The translations under genes were made by a program, and so were the position numbers. 64,000 bases of DNA from Tropicibacter sp. Alg240-R139 (lineage in GTDB: Bacteria; Pseudomonadota; Alphaproteobacteria; Rhodobacterales; Rhodobacteraceae): assembly GCF_900537075.1 (NCBI RefSeq), contig NZ_UNRA01000001.1, positions 892,191-956,190 on the forward strand, in the 5' to 3' direction. Position 1 is the stretch's first letter. Each line of letters opens with the position of its first letter. Under the pieces are notes generated by a model. The model ran no database searches. It saw only the letters and a program-made list of their open reading frames with translations, and was not told where the DNA came from. This document shows, piece after piece, positions 34,689 through 43,733 of this stretch.

Positions 34689-36113
34689 ATGGATGTGAGC
34701 CAGGTTTCGGCCACAGAGCTGGTAGCGGATTTGCGGGGAGGGCGGTTAAGCGCTGCTCAAATGATGCAAGCCACATTGGATCGGATTTCTGCGGTCAATG
34801 GGCAGGTCAACGCAATCGTGGCCCTGCGCGATGCCGATGCCCTGATGCGTGAGGCTGAAGCGGCGGATCAGGTCAAAGAGCGTGGGCCGTTGCATGGGCT
34901 GCCGATAGCGGTCAAAGACCTGGTTAATGTCGCAGGCATAGCATCAACCAGCGGCTCGCCGTCACTCAAGGATTTTGTGCCGGAAAAGGATGATGAGCTG
35001 GCTCGGCGTCTGCGCGCAGCAGGTGCCATTCTGATCGGCAAGACCAACACACCCGAATTTGGGTTGGGCTCTCACACGTTTAATCCGGTTTATGGCGCGA
35101 CCTGCAATCCCTATGATGCCAGCCGCAGTTGCGGCGGATCATCGGGTGGCGCGGCGGTGGCGCTAGCGACAGGGATGCTGGCGTTGGCTGATGGGTCCGA
35201 CATGATGGGCTCGCTGCGCAATCCAGCGGCTTGGAACAATGTCTATGGTCTGAGGCCAAGCTGGGGGCATGTACCGTCCGAGCCGGTAGGCGAGGTGTTT
35301 CTGCACCAGTTGTCCACCCTTGGACCCATGGCGCGCAGTCCAGAAGACATCGGACTGCTGCTCGACGTGCTCTCGGGTCCTGACCCGCGCCACCCGCACG
35401 GGATGCCAAGCGCGCCGGTGTCGCCGGTTGAGGCTCGTGACATGGATGGGCTGCGCATCGGTTGGCTTGGTGATTGGGGCGAGGCCTTTCCGACAGAGGA
35501 TGGAATTCTTGCGCTTTGCGAGCAGGCGCTTGGTGTCTTTGCTGATCTGGGATGTCGCGTCGAGTCTGTACCGCCTCCTTTTGCGAGCGAAGAGATATGG
35601 GAGAGCTGGGTGAACTTGCGGTCTTGGGCCGTGTCGAACTCACTTGGTCCGCTGTTAGAAGCGCACGAAGACCTCAAGGACAGCGCCATTTGGGAGGTCG
35701 AGCGCGGGTTGGCCCTGACCGGTCGTCAGATCCAGCGGGCGAGCGCCATCCGGTCGGATTGGTTCCGCTGTGCGGCAGAGATATTCGAGCGTTATGATGC
35801 GCTGGTTCTGCCATCGGCGCAGGCCTGGCCTTTTGACGTAAGTCAACCTTATCCGACGCAGATAAATGGGATCGGGATGGACACCTACCACCGCTGGATG
35901 CAGGTAACGGTTCCGGTCAGCCTGATTGGGCTTCCCGCTCTGGCGGTTCCGGCTGGTTTCGGCGCGACAGGTTTGCCGATGGGCTTGCAACTGTTCGGTA
36001 AACGAGGGAGCGACGCGGCTTTGCTGAGCTTGGGCGCGGCCTACCATGCGGCAACGCAATGGCCACAAGTACGACCTGCTAAATCGGGTGCAATGGAGAG
36101 AGCAAAACAGTGA
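34689..36113 (+). CDS. Amidase-signature family hydrolase
   Basis: A 474-aa amidase with the Ser-cisSer-Lys triad visible as K76 ([12 protein letters not shown]), cis-Ser151 ([13 protein letters not shown]) and nucleophile S175. The segment around the nucleophile reads [13 protein letters not shown] where most members have DxGGSxRxPA, so the glycine before the motif is replaced; activity is still likely. Family members hydrolyse amides, and the GatA subunit of Glu-tRNA amidotransferase is related, but no gatB/gatC is present. It overlaps the next membrane-protein gene by 4 bp. Confidence 0.88.
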   Translation: MDVSQVSATELVADLRGGRLSAAQMMQATLDRISAVNGQVNAIVALRDADALMREAEAADQVKERGPLHGLPIAVKDLVNVAGIASTSGSPSLKDFVPEKDDELARRLRAAGAILIGKTNTPEFGLGSHTFNPVYGATCNPYDASRSCGGSSGGAAVALATGMLALADGSDMMGSLRNPAAWNNVYGLRPSWGHVPSEPVGEVFLHQLSTLGPMARSPEDIGLLLDVLSGPDPRHPHGMPSAPVSPVEARDMDGLRIGWLGDWGEAFPTEDGILALCEQALGVFADLGCRVESVPPPFASEEIWESWVNLRSWAVSNSLGPLLEAHEDLKDSAIWEVERGLALTGRQIQRASAIRSDWFRCAAEIFERYDALVLPSAQAWPFDVSQPYPTQINGIGMDTYHRWMQVTVPVSLIGLPALAVPAGFGATGLPMGLQLFGKRGSDAALLSLGAAYHAATQWPQVRPAKSGAMERAKQ

Positions 36114-36883
36114 CGAAACCTTTTGGCGTTCCCCCTCTTTATCCGGCGTCGGTGTCGATGTTGCGGCTTGCATTATCCTTGGGATGGTCTGACTTTCTCA
36201 AAGCACCTCTTTATGGGGTGTTGTTTTCGGGCCTTTACATCATCGCGGGTTGGGCGATGTATTGGATCACGGTGAGCACCGGGACAACTTTTTGGCTGGT
36301 GCTGGCCGCGATTGGCTTTCCCCTGATCGGGCCGTTTGCCGCCGTTGGTCTTTACGAAGTGTCACATCGGTTGAAACAGGGTCAGCCGTTGGAGTTTGGC
36401 GCGATCCTGGGGGTCGTCGTGCAACAAAGCCGCCGTCAGTTGCCCTCGATCTGTGCCATTATCGTGGTGGTGTTCCTGTTCTGGTTCTTCCTGGGCCACA
36501 TGATCTTTGCGCTGTTCCTGGGTCTTTCGACGATGACCAATATCTCGTCTTCCTTCGAGGTGTTCCTGACTTTGAACGGGATCACGATGCTTGCATTTGG
36601 TACGATCGTGGGCGCACTTTTTGCCCTGTTGCTGTTTATGATCACTGTTCTGGCCATACCGATGTTGCTCGATCGCGAGCTGGACTTCGTGACCGCGATG
36701 ATTTCAAGCTTTGCCTATGTTAAAACAAATGCTGTGGTCATGCTGGGGTGGGCGGCCTTCATCGCATTGGCGACATTTGCGGCACTGATCCCGGGCTTCT
36801 TGGGTCTTTTTGTCGTCTTGCCATGGTTGGGGCACGCAAGCTGGCATCTGTACGAACAGATCACCACCGAGCCTGCGACCTGA
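36110..36883 (+). CDS. DUF2189 integral membrane protein
   Basis: A 257-aa protein from GTG 36110, overlapping the amidase stop (GTGA). It has about six hydrophobic segments, e.g. [70 protein letters not shown] and the long [25 protein letters not shown]. The [18 protein letters not shown] block is typical of DUF2189 (cytochrome c oxidase subunit I-like annotation is common but unsupported). The function is unknown. Confidence 0.85.
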   Translation: MTKPFGVPPLYPASVSMLRLALSLGWSDFLKAPLYGVLFSGLYIIAGWAMYWITVSTGTTFWLVLAAIGFPLIGPFAAVGLYEVSHRLKQGQPLEFGAILGVVVQQSRRQLPSICAIIVVVFLFWFFLGHMIFALFLGLSTMTNISSSFEVFLTLNGITMLAFGTIVGALFALLLFMITVLAIPMLLDRELDFVTAMISSFAYVKTNAVVMLGWAAFIALATFAALIPGFLGLFVVLPWLGHASWHLYEQITTEPAT

Positions 36884-36933
36884 ACCAAGACCGCTGCCGC
36901 AGGTGTTTTGTCCGGCGGGCTGCCACAAGAGAG

Positions 36934-37012
36934 GCTCACGCGGGCGCAGCCCGCGTGAGCTCGGCCCAACGGGAGGAGGTGTTTCGCCAGAAACATCGAC
37001 GACGGGCGGGAG
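36934..37012. repeat. Dispersed palindromic element, copy C (inverted)
   Basis: A perfect 12-bp hairpin (arms 36934-36945 and 36949-36960, GCA loop) is followed by TCGGCCCAACGGGAGGAGG, a small hairpin (GTGTTTC/GAAACAT) and CGACGACGGGCGGGAG. The order is the reverse of copies A and B. It separates the amidase operon from the convergent Rieske operon. Confidence 0.8.
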
Positions 37013-37024
37013 CGCCTCTTTCAC

Positions 37025-37252
37025 TTAAAGGACAGGGGTGTTTGTTTCTCGACCATGTTGTGCCAGTTGGCTGCGCAGCTCATCGGCAATGGGCAGGCCC
37101 AGTTCCAGCGCAAAGATCATGGCGTGGGTTAGAAAGAAACACGCGGTGTCCATGTCTTTGGCTTGGTCTGCGGCCTCGGTGTACAAATCCACCAAGGCAC
37201 GTGTGTCCCCTGTTTCATGCGCCGCCAGCAACCGGTCGTTCAGGTCGCTCAT
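37025..37252 (-). CDS. Small cytoplasmic protein coupled to a Rieske oxygenase
   Basis: A 75-aa protein (MSDLNDRLLAAHETGDTRAL...) starting at ATG 37252, overlapping the stop of the Rieske gene by 4 bp. The sequence is mainly helical (LVDLYTEAADQAKDMDTACFFLTHAMIFALELG), resembling one tetratricopeptide-like hairpin. I do not recognise a family. The tight overlap suggests it works with the oxygenase, perhaps as an accessory protein (inference). Confidence 0.7.
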   Translation of the reverse strand: MSDLNDRLLAAHETGDTRALVDLYTEAADQAKDMDTACFFLTHAMIFALELGLPIADELRSQLAQHGRETNTPVL

Positions 37253-38406
37253 TCCGCGGCCTTCAACCCTCGGTAAGCTTGCAACTTGCTCGCGACCCAG
37301 TCGTGAAACACATGCGTTGGCCCATCCATCGCCGGAGAGAAGCGGCCGCCATCGAATCCGGGTGCCGCGCGACCCTTTTGCATGCCTTCGACGACAAAGA
37401 TGTCTTCTTCGAAAACCGTTTTCCACTGCTCAGAATTCTTACGACGCAGCTCAGGGCTCGTGTCGTCCGTTGTATAGAATAGGTGCACATTCTCTACCGT
37501 GCGATCCTGCGCCTCGGGCACCAGAATGATGGCAAAGCTATGATCTCGGTGAACGCCTAGAAGAACGTTGGGATAAACGGCAATGTATTCGGCGGCTGTG
37601 TCCCACTTTTCGCTCAACCCCTCAAAGTCGGCAAAAACTTCGCCGTTGTCACCGGCAAGCTGGCGATAAACCAGGGTGCCCTGACCGGAATACGATCCGC
37701 GTTGTTGGATGTGATAGTGATCTTCCAGCCGAGAATAGCTGTTAAGCCCCGGATGCACCCAAGGCAGGTGATAGCTCTCGCAATAGTTCTCGACCGCAAG
37801 CTTCCAGTTGCAGTTTACCGCCAGTTGGAACCGACTGTCGGCGCCGCCGTGAAAGATGGGTTTGTCGAACTCGGACCAGCGACGCAGCAAATCGGCGTTT
37901 GCCTCTTCGAATGCCGGAGCGTTTCCAGAAATATTGATCCAGACTACCCCCATCCAGATGTGGCTGCGCACCTCGATCAGGCCCAAAGTGTCGCGATCAA
38001 TGCCGTCATGGGTGTTCTGCCCGGGCCCACCCACGTGCGGGGTTGAGACCAGGCGCCCTTGGGTGGAATAGCACCAGCTGTGATAGGGGCAGCGGATTGC
38101 GCCTTCGATCTTGCGCGGCTCTTCCACCAGGATCATGCCGCGATGGCGGCAGATGTTTTGAAACACACGAACAGCGCCGTCACGTCCGTGCAGAAGCAGT
38201 AGAGGCATGCCCAGATACGTCAAAGGTACGGCATCGCCTGCCTCGGGCACGTCCGCGGTCACGGCCAGACCAGCCCATCCGTTGGCCAAAAGCGCCTGGT
38301 TTTCTTCGGCAAACACGGCCGGATCGGTGTAATGGGCGTTCGGCAGACCGTTGGCACGTTCAATCGGTTGGGTCACGTCCGAGAGGCTGGTGGTGGCTGT
38401 TGTCAT
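37249..38406 (-). CDS. Rieske [2Fe-2S] aromatic ring-hydroxylating-type oxygenase, alpha subunit
   Basis: About 385 aa from ATG 38406, preceded by GGAG at 6 nt (an ATG at 38418 is less well placed). The Rieske motif is C86-x-H88...C106-x2-H109 (NICRHRGMI, IRCPYHSWCY), and the mononuclear iron site lies in NYCESYHLPWVHPG (H213, H218). Such enzymes hydroxylate or demethylate aromatic or quaternary amine substrates; CntA/GbcA-type demethylases belong to the same group. No reductase gene adjoins, so electrons must come from elsewhere. Confidence 0.88.
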   Translation of the reverse strand: MTTATTSLSDVTQPIERANGLPNAHYTDPAVFAEENQALLANGWAGLAVTADVPEAGDAVPLTYLGMPLLLLHGRDGAVRVFQNICRHRGMILVEEPRKIEGAIRCPYHSWCYSTQGRLVSTPHVGGPGQNTHDGIDRDTLGLIEVRSHIWMGVVWINISGNAPAFEEANADLLRRWSEFDKPIFHGGADSRFQLAVNCNWKLAVENYCESYHLPWVHPGLNSYSRLEDHYHIQQRGSYSGQGTLVYRQLAGDNGEVFADFEGLSEKWDTAAEYIAVYPNVLLGVHRDHSFAIILVPEAQDRTVENVHLFYTTDDTSPELRRKNSEQWKTVFEEDIFVVEGMQKGRAAPGFDGGRFSPAMDGPTHVFHDWVASKLQAYRGLKAAE

Positions 38407-38531
38407 GTCTGGCTCCATATTCCTGGGGACCAGAAAACACGAACAGCAGATGCCAGCCATTCAATCAGCGACGTGGGTTTGCAGGAAACGACATAGGTGT
38501 CGATTCCCGCAAACGAAGTCTGCGCAAGGTG

Positions 38532-39353
38532 TTATCTAAAGGGATCTTGCGGTTGCAACAGCCGCCGATGGAACGGCATCAAATCCTCTTCGGACAAGAA
38601 ACCCGATGTTCGGGCCGCCTGAAAGATGCTGCCGCGGTCGCTTCCTAAATGTTCATACACCATGCGTGCTGCACGGGTGCCTGTGACGCTTTCGCGGACA
38701 GTGCGAGTGACATAGCCGACCCAAAAATTGTTTTCGAACGAGGCCACGCGCGACAGGTAGTTGAATGAACATGTCATTGCATTGCGACGCGAGATGACAA
38801 GAGCAACCCCATCTTCCTGTCGCGTTACAAATCCGCGGAATTCCCGTGTGGGGGCATCCGTTGATAAGCCTTGTTGCGCCATCGCGTCCTTGGCTTCATA
38901 GCCACGGACATATGTTTGCCCTTCGAAGCGATAGACATAAACCAGGCCAACAATGAACTGCGTGTCGTTCACAAAACTTCGACGCGAGAAGCGATAAAAC
39001 CCACTCGGGAATGACTCTTCCGGCAAGTTGTTGACGCCAGCACCGAAAAATTCGTCCAGAATGGGACCGTTCAGGATATGGCCCTGAGACGGGATATTTG
39101 CGACAGGGTCTAGCAGAATGCGCGCATCGACGTCAAAAAAGACGCAAATCCGCTCCAGAACATCTGGTCTAGGAAAGCTCTCTCCGGACAAGTAACGGTT
39201 GAACTGTGTCCTGTTGATGCCCAACCTTCGAGATAACTCAGAGATTGAACGGTATTGCCGGGCAAGGCTGCGCAAGTTTTCCCCAAACATGTTGCGCAAC
39301 TCCGCCGGTGTGCGTGTTGACTTGGTCATTTGTGCCCCAGCACTGTTATTCAT
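38532..39353 (-). CDS. XRE-type helix-turn-helix regulator
   Basis: About 273 aa from ATG 39353 (ATG 39329 is also possible). The N-terminal helix-turn-helix is ELRNMFGENLRSLARQYRSISELSRRLGINRTQFNRYLSGESFPRPDVLERICVFFDVD; the rest, about 180 residues, is an unrecognised beta-rich domain (FYRFSRRSFVNDTQFIVGLVYVYRFEGQTYVRGYEAK) that probably senses a ligand. It lies behind the Rieske gene start and is divergent from a small gene; repeated sequence in the shared intergenic space suggests operators. Confidence 0.8.
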   Translation of the reverse strand: MNNSAGAQMTKSTRTPAELRNMFGENLRSLARQYRSISELSRRLGINRTQFNRYLSGESFPRPDVLERICVFFDVDARILLDPVANIPSQGHILNGPILDEFFGAGVNNLPEESFPSGFYRFSRRSFVNDTQFIVGLVYVYRFEGQTYVRGYEAKDAMAQQGLSTDAPTREFRGFVTRQEDGVALVISRRNAMTCSFNYLSRVASFENNFWVGYVTRTVRESVTGTRAARMVYEHLGSDRGSIFQAARTSGFLSEEDLMPFHRRLLQPQDPFR

Positions 39354-39413
39354 TCTTTGTTCGAAACCAAAAAACGGACGAGTGGCGGCCGTTTTTGAAC
39401 CAATATCGCACCA

Positions 39414-39501
39414 TTGACGCAATTTAACGTCAAGTGAGACGCGCAAATGCGTCACAAAGCTATCGAGCTAGACACAAAAAGCAATAGCAAGACGCGCAAA
39501 T
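39414..39501. promoter_or_regulatory. Candidate operators: inverted and direct repeats between divergent genes
   Basis: TTGACG and CGTCAA (39414-39419, 39428-39433) form an inverted repeat. The 12-mer AGACGCGCAAAT occurs twice in direct orientation at 39437-39448 and 39490-39501, the first within GACGCgcaaatGCGTC. Such repeats near a divergent XRE gene are typical autoregulatory sites; binding is inferred. Confidence 0.4.
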
Positions 39502-39551
39502 AAGCATGTTTGTGGCATCAAATTTGTCCCAATCTTAAGGAAAACGATAGA

Positions 39552-39944
39552 ATGGAATGGAATATGTTTGGTGTAGTTCTTTGGAGTGATCCAACCGACC
39601 ACAAAGCGGTCATCTGGTGCGAAGATCAAGGTGACCTGGCGTTCTATCGCCATAAGGATGAAACGCAGAATTTGTCGTTAGAGGCAGGCGACTGGGTACA
39701 GTTCGACGTGGAGATGCAGCGCCAGCAACGACTTGCCTGCAATCCTAGGCTGATTCAGGGTGGCGCGTGCCGGTCTTTGCCGGACATGCTGACCGCTGCG
39801 CGCGAAGAAATGAGTGCAGGCTTGGAGCAGGGGGCCAATGATCGGGGGACTAGCAACGGTCAAGCGGCTAATGTCATTCCGTTCACGCCTGTTGGTCGCC
39901 CCGTTGGGGCAACCAAGATCGAGAGCAAAGCCCGCCACGCATAA
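39552..39944 (+). CDS. Small protein with cold-shock/OB-like N-terminus
   Basis: About 130 aa from ATG 39552 (ATG 39564 also fits). The first 65 residues (MFGVVLWSD..KAVIWCEDQGDLAFYRH...GDWVQFDVE) have the spacing of a cold-shock/S1-like OB fold, but the RNP motifs are not clearly present. The tail is flexible and ends NVIPFTPVGRPVG. I do not recognise a named family. It is divergent from an XRE regulator. Confidence 0.6.
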   Translation: MEWNMFGVVLWSDPTDHKAVIWCEDQGDLAFYRHKDETQNLSLEAGDWVQFDVEMQRQQRLACNPRLIQGGACRSLPDMLTAAREEMSAGLEQGANDRGTSNGQAANVIPFTPVGRPVGATKIESKARHA

Positions 39945-39971
39945 GCGTCAGGCCCAGGTCCCAAAAATGCG

Positions 39972-40532
39972 TCAGTCGCCGCGTAACAGTGCGGCGACAC
40001 CAGTGCGGGCAATCTCAGCTAGACCCAAAGGGCGCATCAGATCGGCAAAGGCGTCGATCTTGTCGGGCGCACCGGTGATTTCAAAGACAAACGAGGTCAG
40101 CGTGCTGTCGACAACATTGGCGCGGAAAATATCCGCCAACCGCAGCGCCTCGACCCGCTTTTCGCCGTCGCCGACAACTTTCAGCATCGCCAGTTCACGT
40201 TCGACTGAGGGGCCTTCGACGGTCAGGTCATGAACATCGTGAACAGACACGATGCGACCCAGCTGCGCCTTGATCTGTTCAATCACTTGCGGTGTTCCGG
40301 TGGTGACGATGGTGATGCGGCTCAGGTGGCCGGTGTGATCCACTTCGGCAACGGTCAGGCTTTCGATATTGTAACCGCGTCCCGAAAACAGGCCAATGAC
40401 ACGCGCCAGAACACCGGGTTCGTTTTCCACCAGCACGGCAATGGTGTGGCGTTCCTGAACATCTGAAAAGTTCGGACGTAGGTTATAGGCGGAATGGCGC
40501 GTGGCGCCTTTTTTGATGTGTAGGGCAGACAT
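39972..40532 (-). CDS. ilvH: Acetolactate synthase small (regulatory) subunit
   Basis: A 186-aa regulatory subunit with the N-terminal ACT domain (HTIAVLVENEPGVLARVIGLFSGRGYNIESLTVAEV) that binds valine and the C-terminal IlvH domain (ELAMLKVV...LADIFRANVVDSTLTSFVFEITG). It activates and gives feedback control to the large subunit of branched-chain amino acid synthesis. It lies 76 bp behind ilvB in the same operon. Confidence 0.95.
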   Translation of the reverse strand: MSALHIKKGATRHSAYNLRPNFSDVQERHTIAVLVENEPGVLARVIGLFSGRGYNIESLTVAEVDHTGHLSRITIVTTGTPQVIEQIKAQLGRIVSVHDVHDLTVEGPSVERELAMLKVVGDGEKRVEALRLADIFRANVVDSTLTSFVFEITGAPDKIDAFADLMRPLGLAEIARTGVAALLRGD

Positions 40533-40608
40533 TTGCGTCCCTTTCCTAAAGTCGTTGGCGCATCTAGGGTGTGGCCTGCGCCGAATTCCGTAAGACAGGC
40601 GGTGTTGG

Positions 40609-42360
40609 TTAAACCAGCACCGAACCCTTTGAATCGATCACGCCCTGCGTCTCGGCCTCGCCAAGCAGCATTTCGTTGTGCGCCTTGCCCGACGGGATCA
40701 TCGGGAAGCAGTTCTCGTGCTTCGCGACCAGACAGTCAAAGATCACTGGTCCGTCGTGGTTGATCATTTCCATGATCGCGTCATCCAGATCAGCCGGATC
40801 AGAGCACAGGATACCCTTGGCACCAAAGGCCTCGGCGAGTTTGACGAAGTCGGGCAGCGCCTCGGACCAGCTGTGCGAATAGCGTTCGCCATGCAGCAGC
40901 TCTTGCCACTGGCGCACCATGCCCAGGCGTTCGTTGTTCAGGATGAACTGTTTGACCGGCAGACGGTACTGCGTCGCCGTGCCCATTTCCTGCATGTTCA
41001 TCAACCAAGATGCCTCGCCGGCCACGTTGATCACCAGTGCATCAGGGTGGGCCATTTGCACACCGATAGAGGCGGGAAAACCGTAACCCATGGTGCCCAG
41101 GCCGCCGGATGTCATGAAACGGTTAGGATCTTCGAAGCCCAGGTATTGCGCCGCCCACATCTGGTGCTGGCCCACTTCGGTGGTGATGTAGCGGTCGTGG
41201 TCCTTGGTCAGTTCCTCAAGCCTCGCCAGCGCGTGCTGAGGCTTGATGGTTTTGCCTTCTTGCGTGAAGGCCAAACAGTTGACCTTGCGCCAGTCGCTGA
41301 TCTGCGCCTGCCACTGGGCTACGTTCGCGGAATCTGTCTTGCGACCACGTGATTTCCAGACTTTCAGAATATCCTCGAGCACATGGGCCACATCGCCCAC
41401 GATCGGGATGTCGACGCGGATCACCTTGTTGATCGAGCTGGGGTCGATGTCGATGTGTGCTTTTTTGGAATCCGGGCTAAACGCATCAATGCGACCGGTG
41501 ATCCGGTCGTCAAAGCGGGCCCCGATGTTGATCATCAGGTCGCAGTCGTGCATCGCCATGTTGGCCTCGTACAAACCATGCATGCCCAGCATCCCGATCC
41601 AGTTGTCACCGGATGCCGGATAGGCGCCAAGGCCCATCAACGTCGAGGTGATCGGAAAGCCGGTGGCTTCCACCAGTTCGCGCAGCAATTGGCTGGCCGC
41701 AGGGCCAGAGTTGATCACGCCGCCACCGGTGTAGAATACCGGCTTTTTGGCGGTTTCCATTGCAGCGACCAATTCGGTGATCTCTTGCATGTCACCCTTA
41801 ACGGTCGGGTGATAGTGCGAGGCCGAAGGTTTCGGACCTTGGTATTCGCCGTTGGCAAACTGTACGTCCTTGGGTATGTCGATCAGAACCGGGCCGGGGC
41901 GGCCAGCAGTTGCGACGTGGAATGCCTCGTGGATGGTGCTCGCCAGCTTGTCGGTCTCTTTCACCAGCCAGTTGTGCTTGGTGCAGGGGCGGGTGATGCC
42001 CACGGTATCGGCCTCTTGGAAAGCGTCTGAACCGATCATGAATGTCGGAACCTGACCAGTCAAAACCACAATCGGGATTGAATCCAACAGCGCATCGGTC
42101 AGGCCGGTCACCGCATTAGTGGCACCGGGACCCGATGTCACCAGTGCGACACCCGGTTTCCCTGTTGATCGTGCATATCCCTCGGCGGCATGCACCGCGC
42201 CCTGTTCGTGGCGTACCAGGATGTGGCGGATGTCGTTTTGCTGGAAAATCTCATCATAAATCGGCAGAACGGCGCCGCCTGGGTATCCAAAGACGGTGTC
42301 GACGCCCTGATCCTTGAGGGCTTGAACTACCATTTTTGCGCCGGTCATTTCACGTGTCAT
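40609..42360 (-). CDS. ilvB: Acetolactate synthase large subunit (ThDP-dependent)
   Basis: Condenses two pyruvates, or pyruvate and 2-oxobutyrate, as the first common step to valine, leucine and isoleucine. About 583 aa from ATG 42360 (MTREMTGAKMVVQALKDQG...). The ThDP-activating Glu is in RHEQGAVHAAEGYARSTG, the central FAD/Rossmann domain has GARFDDRITGRIDAF, and the ThDP-Mg motif is in the C-terminal domain (NVAGEASWLMNMQEMGTATQYRLPVKQFILNN, where GDGS is changed to GEAS). Expression is probably set by the attenuator upstream. Confidence 0.93.
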   Translation of the reverse strand: MTREMTGAKMVVQALKDQGVDTVFGYPGGAVLPIYDEIFQQNDIRHILVRHEQGAVHAAEGYARSTGKPGVALVTSGPGATNAVTGLTDALLDSIPIVVLTGQVPTFMIGSDAFQEADTVGITRPCTKHNWLVKETDKLASTIHEAFHVATAGRPGPVLIDIPKDVQFANGEYQGPKPSASHYHPTVKGDMQEITELVAAMETAKKPVFYTGGGVINSGPAASQLLRELVEATGFPITSTLMGLGAYPASGDNWIGMLGMHGLYEANMAMHDCDLMINIGARFDDRITGRIDAFSPDSKKAHIDIDPSSINKVIRVDIPIVGDVAHVLEDILKVWKSRGRKTDSANVAQWQAQISDWRKVNCLAFTQEGKTIKPQHALARLEELTKDHDRYITTEVGQHQMWAAQYLGFEDPNRFMTSGGLGTMGYGFPASIGVQMAHPDALVINVAGEASWLMNMQEMGTATQYRLPVKQFILNNERLGMVRQWQELLHGERYSHSWSEALPDFVKLAEAFGAKGILCSDPADLDDAIMEMINHDGPVIFDCLVAKHENCFPMIPSGKAHNEMLLGEAETQGVIDSKGSVLV

Positions 42361-42405
42361 CTGCTTTGCTCCATTGGCGACATGCGTCCTGTTTGCATAA
42401 AAAAA

Positions 42406-42425
42406 GCCCCCGAACTTTCGGAGGC
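42406..42425 (-). terminator. Attenuator terminator of the ilv operon
   Basis: Read leftward, GCCTCCGA/TCGGGGGC forms a stem with an AAGT loop followed by seven T. It lies 46 bp before the ilvB start. A competing stem (42424-42432 with 42458-42466, GCGCATGGG/CCCATGCGC) overlaps its base by two nucleotides, giving the two exclusive folds of a translation-controlled attenuator. Confidence 0.8.
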
Positions 42426-42450
42426 GCATGGGTCAGATTGTGGTCTACCG

Positions 42451-42498
42451 TTACCGGCCCATGCGCGTTGTTCCTACGATTACGACTAGCTTTGTCAT
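42451..42498 (-). CDS. ilv operon leader peptide
   Basis: A 15-codon frame, MTKLVVIVGTTRMGR, starts at ATG 42498 with AAGGAG 9 nt upstream and stops at TAA 42451. It is rich in branched-chain residues (L, V, V, I, V in succession) as in ilvB/ilvGMEDA leader peptides, and its stop codon sits between the two arms of the competing stem. Stalling at the Val/Leu/Ile codons should favour the anti-terminated fold. It is too short for standard gene callers. Confidence 0.8.
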   Translation of the reverse strand: MTKLVVIVGTTRMGR

Positions 42499-42779
42499 CG
42501 CCAGCGGCTCCTTTTTGCTTGGAGGGGACATTATGAGCGGCGCGCGGGGGCGTCAACAGGCAATGTGGGTGAATTAGTATCTTCAAGAGGTGATTTTGCG
42601 ACATTTTCTTGCGTAAGCCGGGGGTATCGGTGAAATATCCGCGAAATTACCTGGCGCGACACCTGTGTGACGGCAATACCCGAGGTCTGAATCCGTCATT
42701 GCCTTGTCCAAAACATGCCAGATCGGCGAAGTTTGGAGTGGCAGGCTGAAGGCATTGGAAGGTTTTCAGGAGGTGAGCG

Positions 42780-43628
42780 ATGGAATTGCACGATCTTGTG
42801 GATCTTGGGCGCTATCCCATCGACCGGCCCGACAGCCCGGCTTTTGAACGCATGATCATGGACCTGCGCCGCGAGCTGGACACTGACGGGTGTGCAGTGT
42901 TGCCGGGGTTCGTGCACGGAGATGGGATTGTGGCGCTGGTGAACGAAGCTGATGGCGTAGCGCCACAGGCGCATCGCTCGTTTGGGCGCACCAATGCCTA
43001 TTTCAGTCAGGATGATCCCAAGTTGCGGCGCACCCACCCGATACGGCAGTTTTTCGATCGCTCCAACGCTTTTGTGCCCGCCGACAACTTCCCCGCCAAG
43101 GGATCATTGCGGCGGATTTACGAGTATCCGGGGTTCATGCCGTTCATTCGCGCGGCTCTGGATGAGCCCGAGGATCGGTTCTTTCGCTATGACGACCCGC
43201 TGGCGGATGTGATCATAAACGTGGTGGAGGAAGGGCAGGGGTTCCCTTGGCATTTCGACACCAACAATTTCACGGTTACGCTGGCGATCCAGAACGGCGA
43301 GACAGGCGGCCAGTTCGAATATGTGCCGGGATTGCGGACCAGCGAGGACGAGAATTTCGGGGGCGTTGCACGAGTGTTGGGTGGTGACATGCGAAATGTC
43401 CGGCAGCTGGAGTTGCAACCCGGTGATCTTCAGATCTTCAAGGGGCGCTATTCCTTGCACCGAGTGGCCGCAGTCAAAGGCGAGCGGACACGATACGTCG
43501 GAATCTTTTCCTTTGTCGAAACCGAAGGCATGTGTGGTGGGGTCGAACGCACCAAGCAGCTGTATGGCCGCGTTTTGAAGCACCACTATGACCGCGAAGG
43601 GCGTCGATCGGATCAATTGTTGGATTAA
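42780..43628 (+). CDS. HalD/BesD-like Fe(II)/2-oxoglutarate oxygenase
   Basis: A 282-aa cupin-fold oxygenase. The iron site reads H158-F-D160 (FPWHFDTNNFTVTLAIQN) with distal H227 (YSLHRVAAVKG) and a 2OG arginine about 236-238. This resembles the HalD/BesD group, where halogenases replace the HxD Asp by Gly; the Asp is kept here, so hydroxylation rather than chlorination is expected. The BesD-type proteins act on free amino acids such as lysine; the substrate here is unknown. It is monocistronic and followed by a repeat element. Confidence 0.72.
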   Translation: MELHDLVDLGRYPIDRPDSPAFERMIMDLRRELDTDGCAVLPGFVHGDGIVALVNEADGVAPQAHRSFGRTNAYFSQDDPKLRRTHPIRQFFDRSNAFVPADNFPAKGSLRRIYEYPGFMPFIRAALDEPEDRFFRYDDPLADVIINVVEEGQGFPWHFDTNNFTVTLAIQNGETGGQFEYVPGLRTSEDENFGGVARVLGGDMRNVRQLELQPGDLQIFKGRYSLHRVAAVKGERTRYVGIFSFVETEGMCGGVERTKQLYGRVLKHHYDREGRRSDQLLD

Positions 43629-43640
43629 TCCAGAAGGGCT

Positions 43641-43733
43641 CCCGCCCGGTTCACGCGCATCGTAGATGCACTGAAACCCGTTGGGCGTGGCAGCCCTGCG
43701 GGGCTTTGCCCCTTGTGCTGCTGGGCGTGGCGC
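43641..43733. repeat. Divergent dispersed palindromic element, copy E
   Basis: It follows the layout of copy A with changed sequence: CCCGCCCG, a small hairpin (GCATC gta GATGC), CCCGTTGGGC, then GCAGCCCTGCGGGGC-TTT-GCCCC...GCTGC. It lies between two convergent genes and reaches the response regulator stop. Confidence 0.5.

Noticed and set aside
38418-38460. Longer N-terminus for the Rieske protein
   Set aside because: The added residues (MAGICCSCFLVPRN) do not fit the family, while GGAG is well placed for the start at 38406.
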